Source: Capnocytophaga ochracea DSM 7271
GTDB taxonomy: Bacteria; Bacteroidota; Bacteroidia; Flavobacteriales; Flavobacteriaceae
Length of the DNA: 64,000 nucleotides
Direction: 5' to 3'
NCBI RefSeq assembly: GCF_000023285.1
Contig: NC_013162.1
Location: forward strand, 1,888,501 to 1,952,500
Shown: in pieces, positions 25,609 through 34,221 of the stretch
Numbering within the stretch: position 1 is the first letter of the stretch
Layout of the letters: every line of letters begins with the position of its first letter
Notes under the pieces: generated by a model
The model's input: the letters and a program-made list of their open reading frames with translations, nothing else
The model's database searches: none
Told to the model about the DNA's origin: nothing
Position numbers and translations under genes: made by a program

Positions 25609-26934
25609 ATGATATATATAGAATTATTAATCGTGCTCCTCGCTATCTTTGTAGGAGCCAGAGTAGGAGGTATTGGGCTCGGTATCTTCGGTATGATAGG
25701 TTTAGGAATTCTAGTTTTTTGTTTCGGACTCAAACCTGGCGATCCGCCTATCGATGTAATGCTTATCATTGTAGCAGTTATTACAGCGGCTGCTACCTTG
25801 CAAGCAGCGGGAGGTTTAGATTATTTGGTGAAGGTAGCCGAGAAAATTCTGCGCAAAAATCCCGCTATGATTACCTTCTTGGCGCCTGTAGTCTGTTACT
25901 TTTTTACTTTGTTTTCAGGTACAGGTCACATTGCCTATTCGCTTTTGCCCATCATCTCCGAAATTGCTACCGATAGCAAGGTACGCCCTGAGCGTCCCCT
26001 TTCTATATCGGTAATAGCTTCGCAACAGGCTATTACAGCCAGCCCTATTTCGGCAGCTACAGCCGCTTTACTTTCAGCTGAGCTCTTAGGTAGTAAAGGT
26101 ATTACGCTGGGCAATATCCTGATGGTGTGTATTCCCGCTACGATTATCGGGGTGATTGTAGGTGCTATAGCCGTGAGTTTTATGGGCGTTCCTCTCGAAA
26201 AAGACCCTGAATACCAACGCCGTTTACGTGAAGGTCTTTTAGAAAAAGAAAGTCATACCGCTTTGCAAATGACCGGTAAAGACCTGCAAAGAGCCAAAAC
26301 GTCAGTGATTATATTCCTTATAGGAGTCCTCTCTATCGTACTTTTTGGTTCTATTGATAGCCTCCGTCCATCTTTTGAAGTAGGAGGTGAGAAAGTGCAA
26401 ATGGGAATGACCCAACTCATCGAAATTATAATGATGTCTATCGCTGGCTTGATGATTATCTTTGCTCGAGTGGACATCAACAAAGCAGTAAAAGGCTCGG
26501 TATTTATTGCAGGTATGCAAGCCGTGATAGCTATTTTTGGGATTGCTTGGATGGGCGATACCTTTTTCAATGGCAATATTGAGTTCTTCAAAATGCACAT
26601 CGAACAAATAGTTACACAATATCCTTTCCTTTTTGCAGTAGCTCTTTTTGTAATGTCTGTTCTTTTATTTAGTCAAGCCGCTACGGTACGAACTCTTTAT
26701 CCGTTAGGGATTGCCTTAGGCATTCACCCAATGGCAATGATAGCAATGTTCCCTGCTGTGAATGGCTATTTTTTTATCCCTAATTATCCTACCGTAGTTG
26801 CTGCTATCAATTTCGATAGAACTGGCACCACTCGCATAGGCAAGTACGTGCTGAACCACTCGTTCCAAATTCCTGGTTTTGTAGCTACTATTGTAGCCAT
26901 TGCGGTAGGTTACCTAATAATTATGTTTATGTGA
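25609..26934 (+). CDS. dcuB: Anaerobic C4-dicarboxylate transporter
   Basis: This 441-residue inner-membrane protein has about ten to twelve hydrophobic segments and belongs to the DcuA/DcuB family. It exchanges fumarate, aspartate or malate for succinate during anaerobic fumarate respiration. Conserved stretches include GARVGGIGLGIFGMIGLGIL, SGTGHIAYSLLPIISEIA and QQAITASPISAATAALLS. The ATG at 25609 starts the first membrane helix; an earlier in-frame start is not supported. It heads a run with a secreted asparaginase, a porin and an AraC regulator, which suggests handling of asparagine as a source of aspartate and fumarate. Confidence 0.93.
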   Translation: MIYIELLIVLLAIFVGARVGGIGLGIFGMIGLGILVFCFGLKPGDPPIDVMLIIVAVITAAATLQAAGGLDYLVKVAEKILRKNPAMITFLAPVVCYFFTLFSGTGHIAYSLLPIISEIATDSKVRPERPLSISVIASQQAITASPISAATAALLSAELLGSKGITLGNILMVCIPATIIGVIVGAIAVSFMGVPLEKDPEYQRRLREGLLEKESHTALQMTGKDLQRAKTSVIIFLIGVLSIVLFGSIDSLRPSFEVGGEKVQMGMTQLIEIIMMSIAGLMIIFARVDINKAVKGSVFIAGMQAVIAIFGIAWMGDTFFNGNIEFFKMHIEQIVTQYPFLFAVALFVMSVLLFSQAATVRTLYPLGIALGIHPMAMIAMFPAVNGYFFIPNYPTVVAAINFDRTGTTRIGKYVLNHSFQIPGFVATIVAIAVGYLIIMFM

Positions 26935-26990
26935 AATATCTAATTTCTAATTCTTAACTTTCCATTCAAAACTAATAACTAAAATTATAT

Positions 26991-28049
26991 ATGATGACAT
27001 TGATGAAAAAAATTGCCCTCTCATTGCTCTTAATGATGACTGTAGCAGTCTTTGCGCAACAAAAGCCAAAGATTCGTATTTTAGCTACTGGCGGTACTAT
27101 CGCTGGAGTAAGTAAATCGAATACTGAAACCAACTATAAAGCTGGTGAGATCGGTATTTACCAACTCTTAGACGCAGTACCTGAAGTGAAGAACGTAGCC
27201 AATGTAAGTGGTGAACAGATTGTGAAAATCGGTTCACAAGATATGAACGATGAGGTATGGCTCACCCTTGCCAAACGCATCAATCAATTGCTCAACAAAG
27301 AAGGATACGACGGAGTGGTAATCACTCACGGTACCGATACAATGGAAGAAACCGCCTACTTCCTCAACCTTACCGTACACAGCAAAAAACCTGTGGTAAT
27401 GGTAGGAGCAATGCGTCCTGCTACCGGTATGAGTGCCGATGGTCCTCTAAACCTCTATAACGCAGTAGTAACTGCTGCCGATAAAAATGCTATGGGACGT
27501 GGAGTAATGGTTTGTATGAACGATATTGTACTTGATGCTAAAGATGTGATTAAAACCAATACTACAGCTGTCGAAACTTTCCAAGGTGCTAACTATGGCA
27601 AATTGGCATACATTCACAACGGTAAGGTATTCTTTAATCGTACTCCTGAAAACAAACACACTTATCAATCAGTGTTTAATGTTGATAATTTGAAACAATT
27701 GCCTAAAGTAGGTATCGTATACAGTTATTCTAATGTATCTGAATTACCAATGAAAGCTTTTATGGACGCTAAATTCGATGGTATTGTACACGCAGGAGTA
27801 GGTAATGGTAACCTCTATCACACTATTTTCGATTTGGCAGTAAAAGCTAGAGAGCAAGGCATTCAGTTTGTGCGTTCTTCACGCGTACCTACAGGAGCAA
27901 CAACTCTCGATGCCGAAGTAGACGATGCTAAATATCAATTTGTAGCTTCACAAACACTCAACCCACAAAAAGCTCGTGTTCTATTGATGTTGGCACTCAC
28001 TAAAACTAAGGATTGGAAACAAATCCAAAAATACTTTAATGAATATTAA
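26991..28049 (+). CDS. ansB: Periplasmic L-asparaginase, type II
   Basis: This 352-residue hydrolase releases ammonia and aspartate from asparagine. A signal peptide (ending VAVFAQQ) marks it as exported. The catalytic threonine motifs are LATGGTIAGV near residue 31 and VVITHGTDTMEET near 105, in the usual order and spacing. The second start at 27003 (MKKIALSL) would give a better-placed signal peptide than 26991; either is possible. Its product aspartate is a substrate of the transporter encoded just upstream, so the pair makes metabolic sense. Confidence 0.93.
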   Translation: MMTLMKKIALSLLLMMTVAVFAQQKPKIRILATGGTIAGVSKSNTETNYKAGEIGIYQLLDAVPEVKNVANVSGEQIVKIGSQDMNDEVWLTLAKRINQLLNKEGYDGVVITHGTDTMEETAYFLNLTVHSKKPVVMVGAMRPATGMSADGPLNLYNAVVTAADKNAMGRGVMVCMNDIVLDAKDVIKTNTTAVETFQGANYGKLAYIHNGKVFFNRTPENKHTYQSVFNVDNLKQLPKVGIVYSYSNVSELPMKAFMDAKFDGIVHAGVGNGNLYHTIFDLAVKAREQGIQFVRSSRVPTGATTLDAEVDDAKYQFVASQTLNPQKARVLLMLALTKTKDWKQIQKYFNEY

Positions 28050-28117
28050 GATTTAGTCTTTAATCGTTAGTACTTAGCTAACGATTAAAGACTAACAATT
28101 AACGACTAATTTATACT

Positions 28118-29320
28118 ATGAAAAAAATATTATTGGCAATGAGCCTTCTGGTAGGAGGTGTTGCCACTGCACAACAAGATTTGCAAGACCAAATCAACCA
28201 ATTGAGGGCAGAAATTGACCAGTTAAAAGCTACTGCTCCTGCGCCTCTACCTATGTCACAAGATGGAGAAGAAAACCCTATTCATAAGAAGTTTAATATG
28301 TACTTCAACTTTCAATCGAGCTTTGATCTTGAAAAAGTAAAAGACCAAGATATGACTGCTCAATTCAAAGCGCGCCAATTGCGATTGGAGGTTCGAGGTG
28401 ATATTACCGACCGTATTTTCTACCGCTTCCGTCATCGTTTGAACAAATCAAATGCAGGAACTTCTTTGGATAATCTCGCCAAAGCTACCGATATGCTCTA
28501 TGCAGGTTTCCGTTTAGACGATAAATGGGCACTCACTGCAGGTAAAATGTGCCAAGCGTGGGGAGGTTTTGAGTTTGACCTAAACCCAATGAACATCTAT
28601 GAATATTCTGATTTCGTAGACCATATGGATAATTTTATGTTAGGTGCGATGATTACTTATGCCCCTAATAAAAATCACGAGTTTAATTTCCAAATTACCG
28701 ATGTGCGTAATGATAGTTTTGAAAAACTATACGCAGGAAGTAGCTTTGAAGCAAGCAAATCACCACTTACTTATATTTTTAACTGGAATGGTAGTTTCTT
28801 TGATAATAAATTGCAAACACGTTGGGGAGCAGGGATTCAGCAAGAGGCTAAAAATATAGCCAATTCGATGGTTATGTTGGGTACTAAGCTAAACTTACCT
28901 AAGTTTCAAGTCTTCTTCGATTATATGATGGCTTATGAAAACTTAGACCGTTTGCAATACGCTTCTGTTTATACCACAACAGCCGTAGCTGTTCCTGCTT
29001 ATTTAGAAGATACATCTTATAATTCTTTTGTAGTAAAAGCCGAATACCAGCCTATTCCACAACTGAATATTTTTGCACAAGGAATGTATGAAATGGCTGA
29101 TGTGAAAAATAGTAGTCTCCCTTCTGGGGCTTATAATAACAACTATCGTTCTTATGGCTATTATGCAGGGGTTGAATATTTGCCTTTTGAAAAGCAAGAT
29201 TTGCGTTTCTTCTTGGCTTATATAGGGCGAGCATATGATTATGAACACCAACCGCTTTCTCCTATGTTAGATAAAAATAGAGTAAGTATTGGTTTGATGT
29301 ACCGTATTAAGGCATTTTAG
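28118..29320 (+). CDS. Outer-membrane porin, OprO/OprP-like
   Basis: This 400-residue protein has a signal peptide (MKKILLAMSLLVGGVATAQQ), a short coiled coil (DLQDQINQLRAEIDQLK) of the kind that trimerises some porins, and then a beta-barrel. The barrel has FKARQLRLEVRGDITDRIFY and a C-terminal run SIGLMYRIKAF ending in phenylalanine, which fits outer-membrane insertion. I place it with the phosphate-selective porin O/P family; its substrate is inferred from context to be asparagine or C4-dicarboxylates, not shown. It follows ansB after a 68-base spacer. Confidence 0.8.
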   Translation: MKKILLAMSLLVGGVATAQQDLQDQINQLRAEIDQLKATAPAPLPMSQDGEENPIHKKFNMYFNFQSSFDLEKVKDQDMTAQFKARQLRLEVRGDITDRIFYRFRHRLNKSNAGTSLDNLAKATDMLYAGFRLDDKWALTAGKMCQAWGGFEFDLNPMNIYEYSDFVDHMDNFMLGAMITYAPNKNHEFNFQITDVRNDSFEKLYAGSSFEASKSPLTYIFNWNGSFFDNKLQTRWGAGIQQEAKNIANSMVMLGTKLNLPKFQVFFDYMMAYENLDRLQYASVYTTTAVAVPAYLEDTSYNSFVVKAEYQPIPQLNIFAQGMYEMADVKNSSLPSGAYNNNYRSYGYYAGVEYLPFEKQDLRFFLAYIGRAYDYEHQPLSPMLDKNRVSIGLMYRIKAF

Positions 29321-29326
29321 TGAATA

Positions 29327-30166
29327 GTGGATATAGCTGTTAAACATATTACATTACAACAATTCTCCACACCTGTACGTGTGGAGAATTATTGTGTATT
29401 TATATTTCGAGGAGAAGGAACTATTGCCGTAGATACGGTGCCCTATTCCTATGAAGGTAATACACTACTTTTTCTATCACCTTATCAATATTTTCAATGG
29501 GTAGAAGGTACTGCGAATGATAACCTACTGTTGGAATTCCACGGTGATTTCTACTGTATTGAGTACCACAAAAAAGAAGTAGCCTGTAACGGACTCCTAT
29601 TTAACGCTATCTTCTTGCATCCTCATATCAAGGTTACTGATAAACGTTTTGCTGAAATAATAACTCTTTTTGAACGTATAGAAGACGAAAGCAAAACGCC
29701 TTCCCTTTATTCAGAACCAGTACTCAAATCATACTTGCAACTTATTTTGGCTTTAGCAAGTAAAGAAAAAAGCCTATTGTTAGAGCATACCTCTCTTAAA
29801 ACTGAACATCATTTAGCTAACGACTTTCAAAAACTCTTAGAAGACCATTTTATTACAGAACGCAACGTGTCCTTTTATGCATCAGCATTATGCCTTACTC
29901 CCGATAGTTTTAGCAAGAAAATAAAAACACTTTTAGGGAAAACACCCAATAAACTCATACAAGAACGTGTAGTACTCGAAGCTAAAAAACTGCTTCATCT
30001 CACCTATAAATCCATTAAAGAAGTAGCCTTTGAACTCAACTTTGAAGATGAGTTTTATTTCAGTAGGTTCTTTAAGAAAAATGTAGGTCTCTCACCCAAA
30101 CACTTCCGAAAAAAGGTGGGAATCTCTATCGTTGCCCAGCCTAAAACGAAAAAGTCTATGAAATAA
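29327..30166 (+). CDS. AraC family transcriptional regulator
   Basis: This 279-residue protein has an N-terminal cupin-like sensing domain (about 1-150) and a C-terminal double helix-turn-helix (about 180-270) with EVAFELNFEDEFYFSRFFKK and GLSPKHFRKK, the AraC signature. It most likely starts with GTG at 29327, six bases after the porin stop, so it is translationally linked and probably controls the dcuB-ansB-porin group. The inducer is unknown. Confidence 0.85.
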   Translation: MDIAVKHITLQQFSTPVRVENYCVFIFRGEGTIAVDTVPYSYEGNTLLFLSPYQYFQWVEGTANDNLLLEFHGDFYCIEYHKKEVACNGLLFNAIFLHPHIKVTDKRFAEIITLFERIEDESKTPSLYSEPVLKSYLQLILALASKEKSLLLEHTSLKTEHHLANDFQKLLEDHFITERNVSFYASALCLTPDSFSKKIKTLLGKTPNKLIQERVVLEAKKLLHLTYKSIKEVAFELNFEDEFYFSRFFKKNVGLSPKHFRKKVGISIVAQPKTKKSMK

Positions 30167-30201
30167 CCTTTTTTATCCATTCGAGATACAAAATAATGCC
30201 G

Positions 30202-30209
30202 TATCTTTG
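30202..30209 (+). promoter_or_regulatory. Promoter -7 element of the DUF417 gene
   Basis: TATCTTTG followed by a C-rich stretch, 40 bases before the start codon. No TTG at the expected upstream distance. Confidence 0.45.
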
Positions 30210-30249
30210 CCCCCGCAAATAAAAAGTTAATTTTAAATATTAAATCACT

Positions 30250-30879
30250 ATGCAAAAATTATTATCATTTTTAGCCGATAGCGAACGTTGCTTTGTAAAC
30301 TTTATCAGAGTCGCTATCTTTATTGTAATGGCTTGGATTGGTGGACTTAAAGTGTGCCAGTACGAAGCCGATGGTATTGTTCCCTTTGTAACGAATAGCC
30401 CGTTTATGAGTTTCTTCTACAACAATTCAGGCAAAACTGCCATTGATGAGAACGGCGTGACAGGTGAAGCCAACAAAGGTAAAGAAGTAGCCCAATACAA
30501 GCTACACAAGAATCCTGAAGGGAAGATGGTAAAAGCTAATATTGAATGGCATAAAGAGAACGGTACTTATGTGTTCTCATATGGCTTAGGGGCTTTTATT
30601 TGTTTGATAGGGTTGCTTACCTTATTGGGTATTTGGTCGCCTAAAATAGGGGTAATAGGAGGATTACTCACTTTTGGTATGAGTATAGTTACCCTTTCTT
30701 TCCTCATCACGACTCCTGAGGTGTATGTGCCTAACTTAGGTGGAGATATGCCTACGCCTGCTTACGGATTCCCTTATCTATCGGGAGCGGGACGTTTAGT
30801 ATTGAAAGATATTATTATGTCGGCAGGTGGATTGATAGCAGCCTCAGAAGCTGCTCGCCGATTGCTAAAAAAGAATTAG
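30250..30879 (+). CDS. DUF417 (YkgB/RclC-like) membrane protein
   Basis: This 209-residue inner-membrane protein has hydrophobic segments near residues 18-35, 112-130, 134-155 and 176-196, and FIRVAIFIVMAWIGGLKVCQYEADGI typical of the family. The Escherichia coli homologue RclC belongs to the reactive-chlorine response. That role here is inference. The family is also found beside oxidative-stress genes. A soluble charged insert near 60-105 is notable. It has its own promoter and converges on kdsC over a strong terminator. Confidence 0.8.
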   Translation: MQKLLSFLADSERCFVNFIRVAIFIVMAWIGGLKVCQYEADGIVPFVTNSPFMSFFYNNSGKTAIDENGVTGEANKGKEVAQYKLHKNPEGKMVKANIEWHKENGTYVFSYGLGAFICLIGLLTLLGIWSPKIGVIGGLLTFGMSIVTLSFLITTPEVYVPNLGGDMPTPAYGFPYLSGAGRLVLKDIIMSAGGLIAASEAARRLLKKN

Positions 30880-30913
30880 AATTAGGAGAATATTAATTCT
30901 ATCATCTAATTAT

Positions 30914-30945
30914 AAGGGCTGTCTACCGGAAGGTAGACAGCCCTT
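30914..30945. terminator. Bidirectional terminator between the DUF417 gene and kdsC
   Basis: A perfect 14-bp stem (AAGGGCTGTCTACC/GGTAGACAGCCCTT) with a GGAA tetraloop lies between two converging genes. The T run is short on both sides. Confidence 0.75.
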
Positions 30946-30966
30946 TATATAATAAGTAAAGTGGGA

Positions 30967-31485
30967 TTATTTATCTTCAAAAGTCCAATCGCCACGCACT
31001 TTAAGTACTTGTTCTATAATATCGCGCACAGCTCCCTGTCCGCCTTCAAGATGCGAAATATAATCGGATACGGCTCTTACTTCGGGTACGGCATCTACGG
31101 GGCAAATAGCCAATCCTGCTCGCTTCATTGGGGGGATATCGGGCATATCATCACCCATATAAAGTATTTGTTCTCTTTTAAGATGTTTCTCCTTTTGGTA
31201 TTTCAGAAAGGTTTCGAGCTTTTGGTGACGGAGCATAAAGATATCTTTTACACCGAGGTTTTCGAAGCGTTTTTGTACGCCTACGTTACCTCCTCCTGTA
31301 ATGATACATATGGTGTACCCTTTGGCGATAGCTGTTTTTACTGCAAATCCGTCCTTCATATTCATACTGCGCAATAGGTCGCCGTCGTTATTTACAAACA
31401 CTTGAGTATTGGTAAATACGCCATCAACATCAAAAATAAAAGTTGTGATGTTCTTTAAACGTTCTTTATAGTTCTTTCTTTCCAT
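30967..31485 (-). CDS. KdsC-like HAD phosphatase
   Basis: This 172-residue cytosolic HAD hydrolase has motif I FIFDVDGVFTNTQ, motif II ICIITGGGN and the acidic motif YMGDDMPDI. It is 3-deoxy-D-manno-octulosonate 8-phosphate phosphatase-like, the step that yields free Kdo for lipid A core assembly. The distinction from other C0-type HAD sugar phosphatases cannot be made from sequence alone. Its start overlaps the end of the DUF2520 gene by 20 bases, so the two are co-transcribed. Confidence 0.85.
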   Translation of the reverse strand: MERKNYKERLKNITTFIFDVDGVFTNTQVFVNNDGDLLRSMNMKDGFAVKTAIAKGYTICIITGGGNVGVQKRFENLGVKDIFMLRHQKLETFLKYQKEKHLKREQILYMGDDMPDIPPMKRAGLAICPVDAVPEVRAVSDYISHLEGGQGAVRDIIEQVLKVRGDWTFEDK

Positions 31486-32236
31486 AGGTGTTTATTATTG
31501 ATTTTGTAATTATATTGTATATTTCTCGTTCATAACCTGCAAGCAAAGTCAAATGGTTAGCAATAGTTTGAGTGTCGCCGCGTCGTGCAGGTCCTGTTTG
31601 TGCTTCGAGGGCGGGCATTGTTTGGAGTTTTTCGAAAGTATTTTTTAGCAAAGGTTCTAATATTTCAAAAGGAATGGCGTGTGCCTCGCATATTCTTTGA
31701 CTGATAGCCACCAAATGATTGGTGAAATTATTAACGAAAACAGCCGATAGGTGCATTATACTGCGTTGGTAACTACTGAGCAGATACACTTTTGTGGAAA
31801 GCTTTTGAGCTAATGGGTATAGAAATCTTTCCATATCCTCAGTATGTTCAGCCTCTAAACAAAAAGGAATGTTTGAAAAATCGACCTGAGTGCTTTTTGA
31901 AAAGGATTGTAAAGGGTAAAACACGCCACGTCGGTTTTTGGGTGAGAGTACCTCCATAGGGGTATTGCCAGAGGTGTGCACTACCAATTGTCCCTCGAAA
32001 GGAAGGAAGGCTGAAACTTCACTAATAGCTTCGTCTTTCACGGCTATAATACATATATCGGTGGGGCGCAAATCGGTAAGGCTGTGAATTTTATCTACCT
32101 GAAAATCATTAAACTCAGGGCTAAATTCACTACGGTTATACAACTGCCGAAGGTGCACCTTAGGGAGCTGATAGAGGGCTTTGGTGAGGTGATAAGCCAC
32201 ATTGCCTCCTCCTATGATACTAATATTAATAGCCAT
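31466..32236 (-). CDS. Rossmann-fold protein with DUF2520 C-terminal domain
   Basis: This 256-residue protein has an N-terminal dinucleotide-binding motif ISIIGGGNVAYHLTKAL and a C-terminal DUF2520-type helical domain (about 125-250; SSYQRSIMHLSAVFVNNFTN). It resembles ProC or 6-phosphogluconate dehydrogenase-like reductases. The substrate is unknown. I chose the ATG at 32236 because homologues begin at the Rossmann strand; an upstream in-frame start at 32287 adds an unconserved leader. It probably starts a two-gene operon with kdsC. Confidence 0.8.
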   Translation of the reverse strand: MAINISIIGGGNVAYHLTKALYQLPKVHLRQLYNRSEFSPEFNDFQVDKIHSLTDLRPTDICIIAVKDEAISEVSAFLPFEGQLVVHTSGNTPMEVLSPKNRRGVFYPLQSFSKSTQVDFSNIPFCLEAEHTEDMERFLYPLAQKLSTKVYLLSSYQRSIMHLSAVFVNNFTNHLVAISQRICEAHAIPFEILEPLLKNTFEKLQTMPALEAQTGPARRGDTQTIANHLTLLAGYEREIYNIITKSIINTYGKKEL

Positions 32237-32362
32237 ATTGACTGCAAAAAAAATGTTAAAAATTGCTTTTTCGCGAATATTCTTCAAAAAAAGACAAGGT
32301 TCTGTTTTTTCACCTCAAAAATACAAAAGGTTGATAATCAATGAATATTTTTAGTTCTTATC

Positions 32363-32472
32363 TTTTACTTTACCTCTACTTTACTCGAACCTAAGACGAA
32401 GGTAAGACGAACCTAAGACGAAGCTAAGGCGAAGGAAAGAGGGTATTAAGCTGAATATCAAACGGAAAAAAG
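32363..32472. repeat. 11-bp-phased tract between the DUF2520 and LUD genes
   Basis: Ten units in register: TTTTACTTTAC, CTCTACTTTAC, TCGAACCTAAG, ACGAAGGTAAG, ACGAACCTAAG, ACGAAGCTAAG, GCGAAGGAAAG, AGGGTATTAAG, CTGAATATCAA, ACGGAAAAAAG. Units share ends of the TAAG/AAAG type. It sits in the leader or upstream region of the minus-strand promoter at 32564. Confidence 0.85.
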
Positions 32473-32506
32473 CTGTTTTTATTTTATTGAGAAAAAAATG
32501 TTAAAA

Positions 32507-32532
32507 TTGCGTTTTTGGCGAAAAAAACGCAA
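32507..32532 (-). terminator. Possible attenuator or early terminator hairpin
   Basis: A 10-bp stem TTGCGTTTTT/AAAAACGCAA with a 6-base loop, followed on the minus strand by TTTT. It falls about 25 bases into the predicted transcript from the 32564 promoter. Confidence 0.35.
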
Positions 32533-32563
32533 AAAAATAAATATCATATATTCAGTAAGGGCA

Positions 32564-32593
32564 CAAAGGTAGGAAAATAAAAGCAAATGACAA
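32564..32593 (-). promoter_or_regulatory. Minus-strand promoter far upstream of the DUF2520 gene
   Basis: TTG (32591-32593), a 19-base gap and TACCTTTG (32564-32571) match the consensus exactly. The nearest start codon on this strand is at 32236, so the leader would be about 320 bases. No other gene is visible between them. Confidence 0.6.
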
Positions 32594-32631
32594 ATTTTAT
32601 AGAAAAAGTATATAGATTCATTTATTTTGTA

Positions 32632-32639
32632 TATATTTG
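32632..32639 (+). promoter_or_regulatory. Promoter -7 element of the LUD gene
   Basis: TATATTTG followed by C, about 130 bases before the start codon. The -33 element is not clear. Confidence 0.4.
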
Positions 32640-32769
32640 CAAAAAAATAGGGCTCATTGTATTATCTGCTGGGCAGATATGAATGGAATAAAATACTTCT
32701 TTTGTTGATTTTCAACGAATAAGAAGATTAAGTATTAGTTAGATTGCCAATTGTAAAAACGGATTGTCA

Positions 32770-33372
32770 ATGAATTTATTTAGAAGATTATTTAAAGGGA
32801 ATGATATAAAAAGTGAAGATGAAGTACGCAAGTTAAATGAACAGCTTCCTGCTGATGAGCAATTTGCGATGAACTTTACTAAAAATGGCGGAAAGTTTAT
32901 TTATTGCACTACCGAAATACAGGTGCAAGAGGTTTTTCGGCACATACTGAAAGAGTTGGGCGTATATGTGAAGATGAGTAGTAATGCTTCTCACACTATT
33001 AAAACAATGTTTGAAGAACACACGCCACTGTTTACTGCCGATATCGAAACTTCGAACGTGTATTTGACGGATTGCGAGTATCTTATCACTACTTTGGGTG
33101 GGATTATGCTCTCTTCGCATCAGTTGAGGCATAAGAATATCAATGAATTACCTGAAATATTTATTGTTTTTGCCAAAACGAGTCAGATGGTGAGAGATAT
33201 CCCTGAAGGAATGAGGGGCATAAAGAACAAATACCCACAACAATTTCCTACGGGTCTCATTACGCTACAAAGTTTTACCGATGACCCTGAGAAGAATAGT
33301 ATCAACCATTACGGCACAAGTTCTAAGAGGACGTACCTGATACTCTTAGAAGATTTACCTATTGATAAATAA
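32770..33372 (+). CDS. LUD domain (LutC-like) protein
   Basis: This 200-residue cytosolic protein begins MNLFRRLFKGND and has the LUD-type core FTADIETSNVYLTDCEYLIT, then TGLITLQSFTDDPEKNSINH, without obvious membrane segments. LUD proteins (LutB/LutC) act in lactate use, but single-domain flavobacterial members are found next to cdsA as here, so lactate metabolism is not certain. ATG 32770 was chosen; an in-frame TTG six bases earlier is possible. Six bases separate it from cdsA. Confidence 0.7.
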   Translation: MNLFRRLFKGNDIKSEDEVRKLNEQLPADEQFAMNFTKNGGKFIYCTTEIQVQEVFRHILKELGVYVKMSSNASHTIKTMFEEHTPLFTADIETSNVYLTDCEYLITTLGGIMLSSHQLRHKNINELPEIFIVFAKTSQMVRDIPEGMRGIKNKYPQQFPTGLITLQSFTDDPEKNSINHYGTSSKRTYLILLEDLPIDK

Positions 33373-33378
33373 TAATTT

Positions 33379-34221
33379 ATGAACGAACTCTTCAAAAGAA
33401 CTATTACAGGCTTTATTTATGTTTTTCTATTGCTATCGGCGATTATGCTCAACGCTGATGCTTTTGACTTCTTGTTTTTATCCTTTGGTATTATTTGTTT
33501 ATTTGAGTTTAAAAGGCTTATCAGATTAAAGGAATTGCATATATTTTTGCTTTTTTTGTTGGTTTGGTGGCTGTTTATTCACTTAAAAACTTATCCTTTC
33601 TCGGTTTATATCCTGCTTTTGGCTACTTTGCTTGCCAATATATACCTCACGATGATGCTTTTCAACGAAAAAACGCCTATCCGCAAGCAAAGTAACAATA
33701 CTAAACTGCTTATTAGCCTACTGTATATAGGAGGAGGTTGTATATTTATGCCTCTGATTTACAAATATGAGAATAATCCGAACCCTAATTATTTTTATCA
33801 GAATATATTCAACAACGAGTCGCAAATTACGATGATAGGACTGTTGTGTATTATATGGGCGAGTGATAGTTTTGCATACCTTACAGGCAAAGCCTTTGGC
33901 AAACACAAGCTCTTTGAGCGCATTTCGCCTAAGAAAACTATTGAGGGTTTTGTGGGCGGACTCATAGGGGCGATGCTTATCGCTACGGCTATTTCGTATT
34001 ACAGTGGCAGACCACTATGGCAATGGCTTATATTGGCAGTGATTTTGGTGGTTACCGGTGCGGTAGGCGACCTGGTAGAGTCTAGCTTTAAACGAATTGC
34101 TAAGGTAAAGGACAGCGGGACGATACTGCCAGGACACGGAGGTTTACTCGACCGCCTGGATAGCCTTATTTTTGCCTCGCCTTTTGCGTACTTAACGCTA
34201 CTAATTTTTGACCTTTTTTGA
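33379..34221 (+). CDS. cdsA: Phosphatidate cytidylyltransferase
   Basis: This 280-residue inner-membrane enzyme makes CDP-diacylglycerol from phosphatidate and CTP, the branch point of phospholipid synthesis. It has about eight hydrophobic segments and the CdsA signature near the C-terminus: GDLVESSFKRIAKVKDSG followed by HGGLLDRLDSL. Length is normal. Its TGA stop overlaps the dapF start (TGATG), so the genes are translationally coupled. Confidence 0.93.
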   Translation: MNELFKRTITGFIYVFLLLSAIMLNADAFDFLFLSFGIICLFEFKRLIRLKELHIFLLFLLVWWLFIHLKTYPFSVYILLLATLLANIYLTMMLFNEKTPIRKQSNNTKLLISLLYIGGGCIFMPLIYKYENNPNPNYFYQNIFNNESQITMIGLLCIIWASDSFAYLTGKAFGKHKLFERISPKKTIEGFVGGLIGAMLIATAISYYSGRPLWQWLILAVILVVTGAVGDLVESSFKRIAKVKDSGTILPGHGGLLDRLDSLIFASPFAYLTLLIFDLF

